Source: Bryobacterales bacterium
GTDB taxonomy: Bacteria; Acidobacteriota; Terriglobia; Bryobacterales; Bryobacteraceae
Assembly: GCA_025353235.1 (NCBI GenBank)
Contig: JANXQZ010001040.1
Location: 1 to 9,904, forward strand
Length of the DNA: 9,904 nucleotides
Direction: 5' to 3'
Under the pieces are notes generated by a model. It ran no database searches. It saw only the letters and a list, made by a program, of their open reading frames with translations, and had not been told where the DNA came from. Positions 1 through 6,318 of the stretch are shown here, piece after piece (position 1 is the first letter of the stretch; every line of letters begins with the position of its first letter). The position numbers and the translations under genes were made by a program.

Positions 1-682
1 TGGAGCGCTGCGGCAGATACACGCGCTCGATCACCGCCGTCGGTGAGACGGAGACGCCGAGGTCGCTGGGTGTTACGCGCTTGACCTCTTTCGTCTTCGC
101 CTTCTTGATTCCCATCAGGGTGGCGTAGCGCAGCTTGTTAATGCCGGATTGAATCGTGAGCACCGCAGGCAACGGCATTTCCACATGCTGGAACCAGCCG
201 TCCTCAAGCTCGCGCTTCACGCGGATGCTGTTCTCTTGCTTCTCCACCTGCATGATGATGGTGCCGTGCGGCAGGCCCAGCAACTCGGCCAGAACCACGC
301 CAGTCTGGCCGTAGCCGAGATCGTCGGACTGCAATCCGGTGAGGATGAGATCCGGCTTCTCGGCCTCCACAGCCTTGGCCAGCATCTGCGCCAAGCCGAG
401 CGTATCGAGCGAAGATAAATCTTCCTCGATGTGAATCGCGCGGTCGGCACCCTTGGCAAGCGCCTCGCGTATGGTTTGGCTCGCTCGCCCGGGGCCGGCG
501 CAGAGCGCGACTACTTCGCCGCCGTGCTTTTCCTTGAGTTGCAAAGCTTCCTCCAGCGCGTAGGCATCCGGCTCGTTGATCTCGAAGCTGAGATCGTTCT
601 CCTGTATCCAGCGGCCTGCGGCGTCCACGCGTAGTTGAGAATCCCGCACGGGGACTTGCTTAATTGAAACGATAATTTTCAT
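1..682 (-). CDS. etfB: Electron transfer flavoprotein beta subunit, C-terminus cut by window edge
   Basis: EtfB pairs with EtfA to form the soluble FAD/AMP heterodimer that passes electrons from acyl-CoA and related dehydrogenases to the membrane quinone pool. The visible 227 residues start MKIIVSIKQVPVRDSQLRVD, a typical EtfB opening, followed by EINEPDAYALEEALQLKE (about 34-51). The family signature is at about 112-137 (LILTGLQSDDLGYGQTG, then LAELLG). Full EtfB proteins are around 250-265 residues, so roughly 25-35 residues lie beyond base 1. The ATG at 680-682 is 9 bases after the fabF stop, with only a weak purine-rich stretch before it, so it is probably translated from the acpP-fabF message. 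An etfA gene would be expected next, outside the window. The family call is secure; the electron partner is unknown. Confidence 0.93.
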   Translation of the reverse strand, partial: MKIIVSIKQVPVRDSQLRVDAAGRWIQENDLSFEINEPDAYALEEALQLKEKHGGEVVALCAGPGRASQTIREALAKGADRAIHIEEDLSSLDTLGLAQMLAKAVEAEKPDLILTGLQSDDLGYGQTGVVLAELLGLPHGTIIMQVEKQENSIRVKRELEDGWFQHVEMPLPAVLTIQSGINKLRYATLMGIKKAKTKEVKRVTPSDLGVSVSPTAVIERVYLPQRS

Positions 683-691
683 TCGCTTTTG

Positions 692-1951
692 CTATTCGAC
701 AAATTTCTTAAAGATCAGGCAGCCGTTGGTGCCCCCGAATCCGAAGGAGTTAGAAAGGGCGTGGTCGATGCGCATGGGCCGAGCGTGGTTTGGGACGTAA
801 TCGAGATCGCACTCGGGATCGGGAAACTCGTAATTCGCGGTCGGCGGTGCGATTTGATCGCGAATCGCGAGCACGGTAATGCCTGCCTCGAGCCCGCCCG
901 CGCCTCCTAGAAGATGCCCGGTCATGGACTTGGTGGAGCTCACAGCCAGCTTGTATGCGTAGTCGCCGAACGCTCGCTTGATAGCCACGGTCTCGGTCTT
1001 GTCGCCGACTTCGGTGGAAGTGCCGTGGGCGTTGATGTAATCGATCTGGTTGGGCTCGATACCCGCGTTGCGGATCGCATTGCGCATCACGCGGAATGCT
1101 CCATCGCCGTTCTCGGACGGGCTGGTGATGTGATAGGCATCGCCGCTCATCCCATAGCCGACGATCTCCGCTAAAATGTGGGCGCCCCGTTTCTTAGCGG
1201 TCTCCAGTTCTTCTAGAATTAGTATGCCCGCGCCTTCGCCCACCACGAATCCATCACGCTTAGCGTCCCAAGGACGGGAGGCGTGCTGAGGATCGTCATT
1301 GCGTTGCGATAGGGCGCGCATGGCGGCGAATCCGCCTACGCCCATGGGCGTGATGCAGGCTTCCGCACCGCCGCAAATCATTGCGTCGGCGTCGCCATAT
1401 TGGATGAGACGAAACGAGTCGCCGATCGAGTGAGCGCTGGTGGTACACGCGGTGGCGGTAGCCGAATTCGGCCCTTTCGCGCCTGTCCGAATGGATACAT
1501 AACCGGAGGCGAGATTGATGATAACGGCGGGAATGAAGAACGGCGAGATGCGGCTGGGTCCTTTCTCGAGGAACACTTTGTGCTCGCGCTCGATAACCTC
1601 AAAGCCGCCGATCCCGCTTCCGATGTAGACTCCGGTGCGCTCCGCATCATCGGGGTTGACCTTGAACCCGGATTGCGCGATGGCGAACTCGGTGGCTGCG
1701 ATGGCGAATTGGATAAACCTCGCCATCTTCTTGATCTCTTTTTTCTCGATGTATAGGAGGGGATCAAAAACCTTGACTTCGCCGGCTATGCGGGAATTGA
1801 AAAGGGTGGCATCGAATTGTTCGATATGGGAAATGCCGCTGCGGCCTTCGCGAATGGTCTGCCAGGTTTCCTCGGTGCCGAGGCCCGCCGACGTTAGCAG
1901 CCCGACTCCAGTTACGACAACCCTGCGCTGCAATCTTGGCTCTGCTGCCAT
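692..1951 (-). CDS. fabF: Beta-ketoacyl-ACP synthase II (FabF)
   Basis: FabF condenses malonyl-ACP with a growing acyl-ACP, the elongation step of type II fatty acid synthesis in the cytoplasm. The protein has 419 residues, the usual FabF length. The thiolase-fold catalytic set is intact: nucleophile Cys169 in ATACTTSAHSIGD, His309 in NAHGTSTEVGD, Lys341, and His346 in STKSMTGHLLGGAGG. The gatekeeper loop NSFGFGGTNG is at 401-410. The N-terminus RRVVVTGVGLLTSAG is standard. The start ATG overlaps the acpP stop by one base (TAATG), which points to translational coupling, as no strong Shine-Dalgarno site is visible. The partner ACP gene lies directly upstream. In many bacteria rnc follows fabF; here etfB does. 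Nothing suggests damage. FabB is less likely given the acpP linkage and the sequence pattern. Confidence 0.96.
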   Translation of the reverse strand: MAAEPRLQRRVVVTGVGLLTSAGLGTEETWQTIREGRSGISHIEQFDATLFNSRIAGEVKVFDPLLYIEKKEIKKMARFIQFAIAATEFAIAQSGFKVNPDDAERTGVYIGSGIGGFEVIEREHKVFLEKGPSRISPFFIPAVIINLASGYVSIRTGAKGPNSATATACTTSAHSIGDSFRLIQYGDADAMICGGAEACITPMGVGGFAAMRALSQRNDDPQHASRPWDAKRDGFVVGEGAGILILEELETAKKRGAHILAEIVGYGMSGDAYHITSPSENGDGAFRVMRNAIRNAGIEPNQIDYINAHGTSTEVGDKTETVAIKRAFGDYAYKLAVSSTKSMTGHLLGGAGGLEAGITVLAIRDQIAPPTANYEFPDPECDLDYVPNHARPMRIDHALSNSFGFGGTNGCLIFKKFVE

Positions 1952-2184
1952 TACTTCTTTTTGGCTTCGATGTAATCCACGGCGTCCTTCACCGTCGTGA
2001 TTTTCTCGGCGTCTTCGTCAGGAATATCGATGTCGAACGCTTCCTCGAACGCCATCACCAACTCCACGATGTCCAGGGAATCGGCTCCCAGATCGTCGAC
2101 GAAGGAAGCGGTGCTGTCGACTTGGCTTTCATCAACGCCCAGCTGTTCGACAATGATCTGTTTTACTCTCTGTTCAATGGACAT
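1951..2184 (-). CDS. acpP: Acyl carrier protein
   Basis: A 77-residue acidic acyl carrier protein, the usual length, which carries acyl intermediates on a 4'-phosphopantetheine arm during fatty acid synthesis. The attachment site is Ser36 in [18 protein letters not shown] (about 31-48). The helix II region and the following [22 protein letters not shown] segment are classical. It is the first gene of the acpP-fabF-etfB unit, with its own promoter (2218-2246) and a good ribosome binding site (2189-2194) that fixes the start. Its stop overlaps the fabF start by one base. A polyketide-type carrier is unlikely given the fabF neighbour and the close match to primary-metabolism AcpP. Confidence 0.97.
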   Translation of the reverse strand: MSIEQRVKQIIVEQLGVDESQVDSTASFVDDLGADSLDIVELVMAFEEAFDIDIPDEDAEKITTVKDAVDYIEAKKK

Positions 2185-2188
2185 GAAT

Positions 2189-2194
2189 CCTCCC
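2189..2194 (-). promoter_or_regulatory. Ribosome binding site of acpP
   Basis: On the minus strand GGGAGG stands 4 bases before the acpP ATG. It is the strongest Shine-Dalgarno match next to any start in this window, which fits the high expression expected of acyl carrier protein. Confidence 0.8.
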
Positions 2195-2217
2195 GAAATG
2201 TGTATGCAAGCTCATTG

Positions 2218-2246
2218 ATTCTAGCGATGAACGCGGCTCACCGCAA
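2218..2246 (-). promoter_or_regulatory. Probable sigma70-type promoter of acpP-fabF-etfB
   Basis: On the minus strand a -35 element TTGCGG (2246-2241) is followed after 17 bases by a -10 element TAGAAT (2223-2218), which matches the consensus at five of six positions. Transcription would begin near 2211, giving a leader of about 27 bases that contains the acpP ribosome binding site. It lies in the 144-base gap (2185-2328) between divergent acpP and the exported protein gene. I found no comparably good promoter facing the plus-strand gene in that gap. Confidence 0.6.
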
Positions 2247-2328
2247 CTATGGAATCGAGTATTTGCCGTGCAAGTCGCAATATATCATGGCGGCGGAATG
2301 GAACTTGGGTTATGACACAATCAAAACG

Positions 2329-3165
2329 ATGAAGGCGAGCCCTCTCTATCTTTGCACGGGGCTCTTTTTGGCGCTTCCAAGCGCCTCGCAGCAGGACGCG
2401 CGGGTGAGCGATGCGCTCTATCGCGTTTCGAAGGAAGCTTCGGGATTATGGCAGACTGCGCCGCATTTCATCGGGCTGGAAACGGTGACTCAGAAAGCTC
2501 TCACTAAGGGTAAAGGGAAGCTGCCGCCAGGGTTCCGGACGCGCGAGATTGTTTCCTACTACTCGCTGGGCGCCTTCAAGGGGTCGCGCGAGGCGTTGCG
2601 GGAGTTTCGGCAGATCGTTTTTGTGGATGGCAAACCAGTGGGAGACGAGAAATCCGGGCGAGGCGATTTAGAGCGGGAACTAGCCTCTGTTTCCGATAGC
2701 GGGAAGATTGCGTTGCTTAAAGACTTCGAGAAGACTTGCTTGGCCGGGTCGGCTACAGATTTCGGGCAGTTGATTTTGCTCTTCACTCGTCCCAACCTGT
2801 CCAAGTATTCGTTCGAGTTCGCAGGCGACGCGCGGATCGGCGTGGATAACGCTTGGCTGATCGGGTTCAAGCAGCAGACGGGGAACGAGTCGCTGCACAT
2901 TTCCGAAGGGGGCAGCCAGAGGTCGGAGAAGTTGCAGGGTGAGATTTCGGTTCGACAGGGGGATTATTTGCCGCTCCGCATTGTCCTCAATGTCGGCCAT
3001 ACCCGCGGCAAGAATGAAATTCGAGATTCGGCCAAGCTGGATTACACGGTGATGGGAGGCGCGCTGCTGCCCGCCGCGCTGGTGTATCGGCGTTTCGTGA
3101 ATGGCGACTTGGCCCTGGAGAGCATTTACCGTTATTCGGATTGGCAGGCAGCGGGCGCGCCATGA
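2329..3165 (+). CDS. Exported protein of unknown function, Acidobacteria type
   Basis: I do not recognise a named family. From the chosen ATG the product has 278 residues and opens with a short Sec-type signal peptide: MKASP, then a hydrophobic LYLCTGLFLALPSAS, with likely cleavage near residue 20. The mature part is mixed alpha/beta. It begins with a helical segment SDALYRVSKEASGLWQ, includes EIVSYYSLGAF and REFRQIVFVDGKPV at about 73-104, and ends in alternating strands (about 160-270). The strand-rich half loosely recalls LolA/RseB-like outer-envelope proteins, but this is only an impression. The reading frame stays open far upstream, antisense to acpP; the start at 2329 is preferred because it gives a signal peptide. 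No Shine-Dalgarno site is visible. An alternative ATG at 2287 would add 14 residues ahead of the signal. Its stop overlaps the next start (ATGA). Confidence 0.75.
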   Translation: MKASPLYLCTGLFLALPSASQQDARVSDALYRVSKEASGLWQTAPHFIGLETVTQKALTKGKGKLPPGFRTREIVSYYSLGAFKGSREALREFRQIVFVDGKPVGDEKSGRGDLERELASVSDSGKIALLKDFEKTCLAGSATDFGQLILLFTRPNLSKYSFEFAGDARIGVDNAWLIGFKQQTGNESLHISEGGSQRSEKLQGEISVRQGDYLPLRIVLNVGHTRGKNEIRDSAKLDYTVMGGALLPAALVYRRFVNGDLALESIYRYSDWQAAGAP

Positions 3166-3761
3166 GCCGGATCGTGTATCTGCATGGGTTCGCGAGCAGT
3201 CCGCTTTCAAAGAAGGCGCGCTGGTTTGGGGAGCGCTTTGCCGCGAGTGGAATATCGATGGAAGTGCCGGATCTGGCGGCTGGCGACTTCGAGCACTTGA
3301 CGATATCGGGACAATTGCGGGTGATCGAAGCGACGTGCAAGGGTGAGCCGGTGGTGCTGATGGGTTCGAGCATGGGCGGGTATCTGGCGGCGCTGTATGC
3401 GGCTAGGCATCCTGAGGTGGAGAAGCTGGTGCTGATGGCTCCGGCGTTCTGTTTTGCGCGGCGGTGGCGGCAACCGTTTGTAGGCGGTTTTCTACCCGTC
3501 TATCAATATGGAGAGGGGCGAACGATCAATCTGAGCTGCGGGATTATTGAAGATGGCGAACGGTATGAGGATTATCCCGACTGCGATCAGCCGACGTTGA
3601 TCTTTCACGGCACGAAGGATACGGTGGTGCCAGCGGAACTGTCGGTGGAGTTTGCGGCGCGGCATGCGCGCGCGAAGGTGCGGTTGTTGGAATCGGACCA
3701 TGAGTTGACCGACGTGCTGGTTGTTATGTGGGCAGAGACGGCAGAGTTCTTAGGTTTGTAA
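3162..3761 (+). CDS. YqiA/UPF0227-like alpha/beta hydrolase
   Basis: A short 199-residue alpha/beta-hydrolase, probably a cytoplasmic esterase since there is no signal peptide. The N-terminal strand IVYLHGF (4-10) supplies the oxyanion-hole HG motif. The nucleophile elbow is GSSMGG (68-73) with Ser70. Asp153 in FHGTKDTVVP and His180 in ESDHELTD complete the triad. Opening with LHGF and lacking a large lid are typical of the YqiA/YcfP group, whose natural substrate is poorly defined. The ATG at 3162 overlaps the TGA of the preceding gene (ATGA), so translation is probably coupled. A slightly earlier in-frame ATG at 3141 was rejected because the family consensus begins at MSRIVYLHGF. The 3' end runs 12 bases into the converging methyltransferase gene. 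Confidence 0.88.
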   Translation: MSRIVYLHGFASSPLSKKARWFGERFAASGISMEVPDLAAGDFEHLTISGQLRVIEATCKGEPVVLMGSSMGGYLAALYAARHPEVEKLVLMAPAFCFARRWRQPFVGGFLPVYQYGEGRTINLSCGIIEDGERYEDYPDCDQPTLIFHGTKDTVVPAELSVEFAARHARAKVRLLESDHELTDVLVVMWAETAEFLGL

Positions 3762-5021
3762 AGAGACTTCGATTTGGCGCGGCATCAGCGCTCGTCTGCC
3801 AATTCTAACTTCCAGGTCGTGCAGCCCCGGCTGGATTCCCTCGGGCAGGCGGAAGTTAACCTCGTAGCGGGGCATCACAGGATCGGTGCAGAATGTTTTC
3901 AGCTCGCGCACCGGCAAGCCTCCCACCTGGGCCGTGATCAGTTCTGGATTGCGCACTTCGTCCAGCTGAATTTTTACCAGGCCCGATGTGGAACGGTTCT
4001 CGTCCACGATGTTGATCCCGTCCGTGACGGCCGTGATGCGCGGTACCATTGGCCCGGCCGGAATCACTCGGATATAAGCTGCGGCATCGAGCAGCGTCAC
4101 GGGAACGAGTCCAGTGCGGGTGCCGCTTGGCAGCAGAACATTCACCTGCTGGAGTCCATCGGCTTCGGGCGGGCCGATGTATACGACCTCGCCTGGGTTG
4201 CCGTCGATGCGGACATCAAGGGTGTTCAGATCGAAGGCGGCTGGCAGACCGACAGTCCAGAGAGAGATGGCTGCGAGCGCGCCTCGGTTGGGCACGACGG
4301 GTTCACTGCTGGATGCATTCGTAATGCGCCTGATTGCTACAGGGGAGCTTTCGATGGGCGGGTTTGGAACCGGCTTGCGCCAAGTGGTCCACATGTACTG
4401 GGTGCCAGCGCCTTCGAGGGCCATGAGTTGCAGCTTGTTTTCGGCGGCGAAGTCACGTATCTCGCGAGTGGTGAAGCTGACGCCGCTCCAGGTGTCGGGT
4501 TGTTCGTTTGGCGGGAGACCGTTAAACTGCCCTCGAAAAACGCCGCCAGGTTTCAGGACTCTAATGATCTCGCGCATGTACTCGAGGACGACGGCTCGGC
4601 TGGGTATGTGCTGGAATACCGCGTACGAATAGACGATCTCGAAGGATTGATCGGCGAACCGGTTGAGGCTGGAACCGTTGGTGGCATGCACGTGCGCGTG
4701 GGGAATATCGCGGAGCCTCTCGCGGGCGATGCGGATCATTTCGTCGGAGACATCTACGCCGTGGATCTCGCCGAAGTCCTGGCTGAGCGGCTTCATGAGG
4801 CGTCCAGGCCCGCAGCCGATTTCGAGCGCACGCCAAGTCCGCCGGTTGGAGTTTTTCGGGAAACGTTTGAACTCCCACTGGATGGCTCCGATCACTTCGA
4901 GGGCGGTCTTGAGGAAGCCTTCTTCGTCCTGATTGCGGCTTCCGAAGGCCACGTAATAGTGGGCGTCCTCGCGGGCGCGCTGATTCCAGTCGGCTCGCAT
5001 TTGCTCGGACACATCATTCAT
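3750..5021 (-). CDS. SAM-dependent methyltransferase with C-terminal Ig-like (TIGR03437-like) domains
   Basis: A 423-residue protein in two parts. Residues about 62-165 are a class I Rossmann methyltransferase: motif I LEIGCGPGRL (66-75), acidic Asp90 in GVDVSDEM, motif IV region FEIVYSYAVFQHI (127-139) and VLKPGG (155-160). Residues about 231-320 and 326-420 look like two beta-sandwich repeats. The first begins RRITNASSSEPVVPNRG and carries VRIDG, VYIGPP, QQVNVLLPSG and TGLVPVTLL, a pattern I associate with the Solibacter C-terminal domain TIGR03437 and IPT/TIG folds. Such domains are usually extracellular, yet no signal peptide is visible. The methyl acceptor is unknown; small molecule, glycan or protein are all possible. 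The gene is last in the four-gene operon, overlaps the beta-helix stop by 8 bases, and has an AAGGA about 13 bases before its ATG. Confidence 0.87.
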   Translation of the reverse strand: MNDVSEQMRADWNQRAREDAHYYVAFGSRNQDEEGFLKTALEVIGAIQWEFKRFPKNSNRRTWRALEIGCGPGRLMKPLSQDFGEIHGVDVSDEMIRIARERLRDIPHAHVHATNGSSLNRFADQSFEIVYSYAVFQHIPSRAVVLEYMREIIRVLKPGGVFRGQFNGLPPNEQPDTWSGVSFTTREIRDFAAENKLQLMALEGAGTQYMWTTWRKPVPNPPIESSPVAIRRITNASSSEPVVPNRGALAAISLWTVGLPAAFDLNTLDVRIDGNPGEVVYIGPPEADGLQQVNVLLPSGTRTGLVPVTLLDAAAYIRVIPAGPMVPRITAVTDGINIVDENRSTSGLVKIQLDEVRNPELITAQVGGLPVRELKTFCTDPVMPRYEVNFRLPEGIQPGLHDLEVRIGRRALMPRQIEVSLQT

Positions 5022-6312
5022 TGGTGCAGCGGTTTCCTTGAATTTTATTGTCCGTCAAAGAGACTCCCGGTGCGGCGCGTATGCAATCCTTAGCCATTTT
5101 CCAGCCCGAGATGGAGTTGTTTTCAATGGTCAAGTTGCGCGCCGGATCGGGCTTTTCTGCGCCCCGGGCGAGATAGATCCCGCTTTCGAGGAAGCCGGGC
5201 TCGCCGACGATGGCGAGGCAACTGAACTCATCGCGCGACTCGTTGCAATGAGCTGTATTCAAACGGCGCATTTTGTTGCGCAGGATTTTGTGGCCAGCGC
5301 CGATCACGAAGATGCCGCCGAACTTCATGCCTGCGAGGGTGTTGTCTTCAATCACGATATTGCGCGAGTGCATTTCAGTGCTGGTGTTGTTGAGCGAGAT
5401 GCCGAAGTTGCCATAGGCATAGTCTTCCGGCTTGCCCCGATTGATACACGTGTTGCCTCGTATGACTCCATCGTGAAAGCCATCGAGGTCGATGCACTTT
5501 CCGTTCACTTCCTCAAACCGGTTGTACTCGTACACGCTCCTGTCGACGTTGCCGGCTGTGTCAATGCCTACCGGGGTGCCCATGTTCTCAAGGTCCACTT
5601 CGGCTACTCGCATACCGATTCTTTGGCCGGTGTTGCCGGTGACGGTTACTTCGCTTGCGTGCCCGATCTGGATGGCGTCCCGTCCGATGTCGGTGAATTG
5701 GTTATGGGCAATTTTTCCTCGCACGTTGCGGGGCGAATGGGAATACGAATGCGTCCACACGGCGTTTCCTCGGATACGGCGAAACACGGAATCGGCGATG
5801 AGGAAGTCTGAAGTTCCCTCCTCTAGCAGGATGCCGCCGGAGGTGTTGTTGCGGCCTTTCGCGTTGCGCGAACCGCTGTCGGCTACGGAGACATGGATGA
5901 TGGAAGGGTTTTTGGAGCGGCTGATTAGGACGGCGAAGTTGGGGATGTTACTAAGGTCGACGTGCTCAATCAAGATGGAGTCGCTATCCTCGATCAGTAT
6001 CCCGTTGCGTGAGAAAAACTTTGAAAACAGCAATTCGGCAGGTGGGAAGGGCATGGGCGTTTCGAGAGCTTGGCGATTCCCGTCGATAGCGAGGTTGCGA
6101 ATGCTCAAATTGCGGCAGTTTCGGCAGACGATCGCCGCGCGTCCTTTGAAAGCGCTGGTCAAATGCAGTGTGGTTCCATTGCCTAAGACAGTGAGATCGT
6201 GGGCACCCTCGGGCAGGAGCAGTTCCTGCGAGACTTCGATGCGACCTGCTGGAAGCTGTACCGTGCCGGATCGAGCGGAGAGAAGAAGCAGCAGGGCTTC
6301 CGCTGCGCTCAC
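5014..6312 (-). CDS. Right-handed parallel beta-helix (pectate-lyase/NosD-like) protein, GTG start
   Basis: A 432-residue protein built from beta-helix coils. The cap-like opening TVQLPAGRIEVSQELLLPEG (17-36) is typical of pectate-lyase-fold proteins. It is followed by many repeats of the form I-x-I-x-x-N/D-x-x (NLSIRNLAIDGNR, SILIEHVDLSNI, EVTVTGNTGQRIG, GVIRGNTCINRG, NIVIEDNTLAGM, NLTIENNSISGW), with Asn ladder positions spread over about 60-430. Such folds bind or cleave polysaccharides outside the cytoplasm, but no catalytic set can be assigned here. The GTG at 6310-6312 is the only usable start before an in-frame stop at 6367-6369, and it overlaps the upstream TGA (GTGA). There is no signal peptide and no clear ribosome binding site. 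This makes translational coupling likely, or -1 frameshifting from the upstream exported peptidase. The function within the operon is unknown. Confidence 0.85.
   Translation of the reverse strand: MSAAEALLLLLSARSGTVQLPAGRIEVSQELLLPEGAHDLTVLGNGTTLHLTSAFKGRAAIVCRNCRNLSIRNLAIDGNRQALETPMPFPPAELLFSKFFSRNGILIEDSDSILIEHVDLSNIPNFAVLISRSKNPSIIHVSVADSGSRNAKGRNNTSGGILLEEGTSDFLIADSVFRRIRGNAVWTHSYSHSPRNVRGKIAHNQFTDIGRDAIQIGHASEVTVTGNTGQRIGMRVAEVDLENMGTPVGIDTAGNVDRSVYEYNRFEEVNGKCIDLDGFHDGVIRGNTCINRGKPEDYAYGNFGISLNNTSTEMHSRNIVIEDNTLAGMKFGGIFVIGAGHKILRNKMRRLNTAHCNESRDEFSCLAIVGEPGFLESGIYLARGAEKPDPARNLTIENNSISGWKMAKDCIRAAPGVSLTDNKIQGNRCTNE
6274..6304 (-). other. Possible RNA stem downstream of the slippery heptamer
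   Basis: On the minus strand AGCGGA AGC (6304-6296) can pair with GCT (6289-6287) and TCCGCT (6279-6274). This makes a 6+3 bp stem with a six-base loop and a seven-base bulge on the 3' arm. A simpler inner alternative is GAAGC/GCTTC (6300-6296 with 6289-6285). The stem begins 7 bases after A AAA AAG, the spacing seen for frameshift-stimulating structures. The bulge weakens it, and pairing was judged by eye. Confidence 0.35.
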
Positions 6313-6318
6313 TTTTTT
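6309..6318 (-). other. Candidate -1 ribosomal frameshift site (A AAA AAG followed by TGA)
   Basis: The end of the peptidase gene reads CTG AGA AAA AAG TGA. The last seven bases before the stop, A AAA AAG, are identical to the -1 slippery heptamer of E. coli dnaX and of several IS3-type transposase genes. A one-base backward slip there bypasses the TGA and continues GTG AGC GCA, the exact frame of the beta-helix gene. No upstream Shine-Dalgarno-like stimulator is visible; a downstream stem is possible. Re-initiation at the overlapping GTGA is the competing explanation. Confidence 0.45.

Noticed and set aside
1949..1966. Possible second frameshift site at the acpP/fabF junction (GCC AAA AAG AAG TAATG)
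   Set aside because: The heptamer there is C AAA AAG, which does not allow both tRNAs to re-pair after a -1 slip, and there is a separate, well-formed fabF start. Stop-start coupling is enough.
1936..2328. N-terminal extension of the exported protein, antisense through acpP
   Set aside because: The frame is open, but this part is opposite a highly conserved acpP and its promoter. Starting at 2329 gives a good signal peptide.
3774..5093. Long plus-strand open frame of 439 codons opposite the methyltransferase
   Set aside because: It is a mirror of the real gene. The minus-strand product has clear SAM-binding motifs, while the plus-strand translation shows no domain and merely follows the codon bias of the opposite strand.
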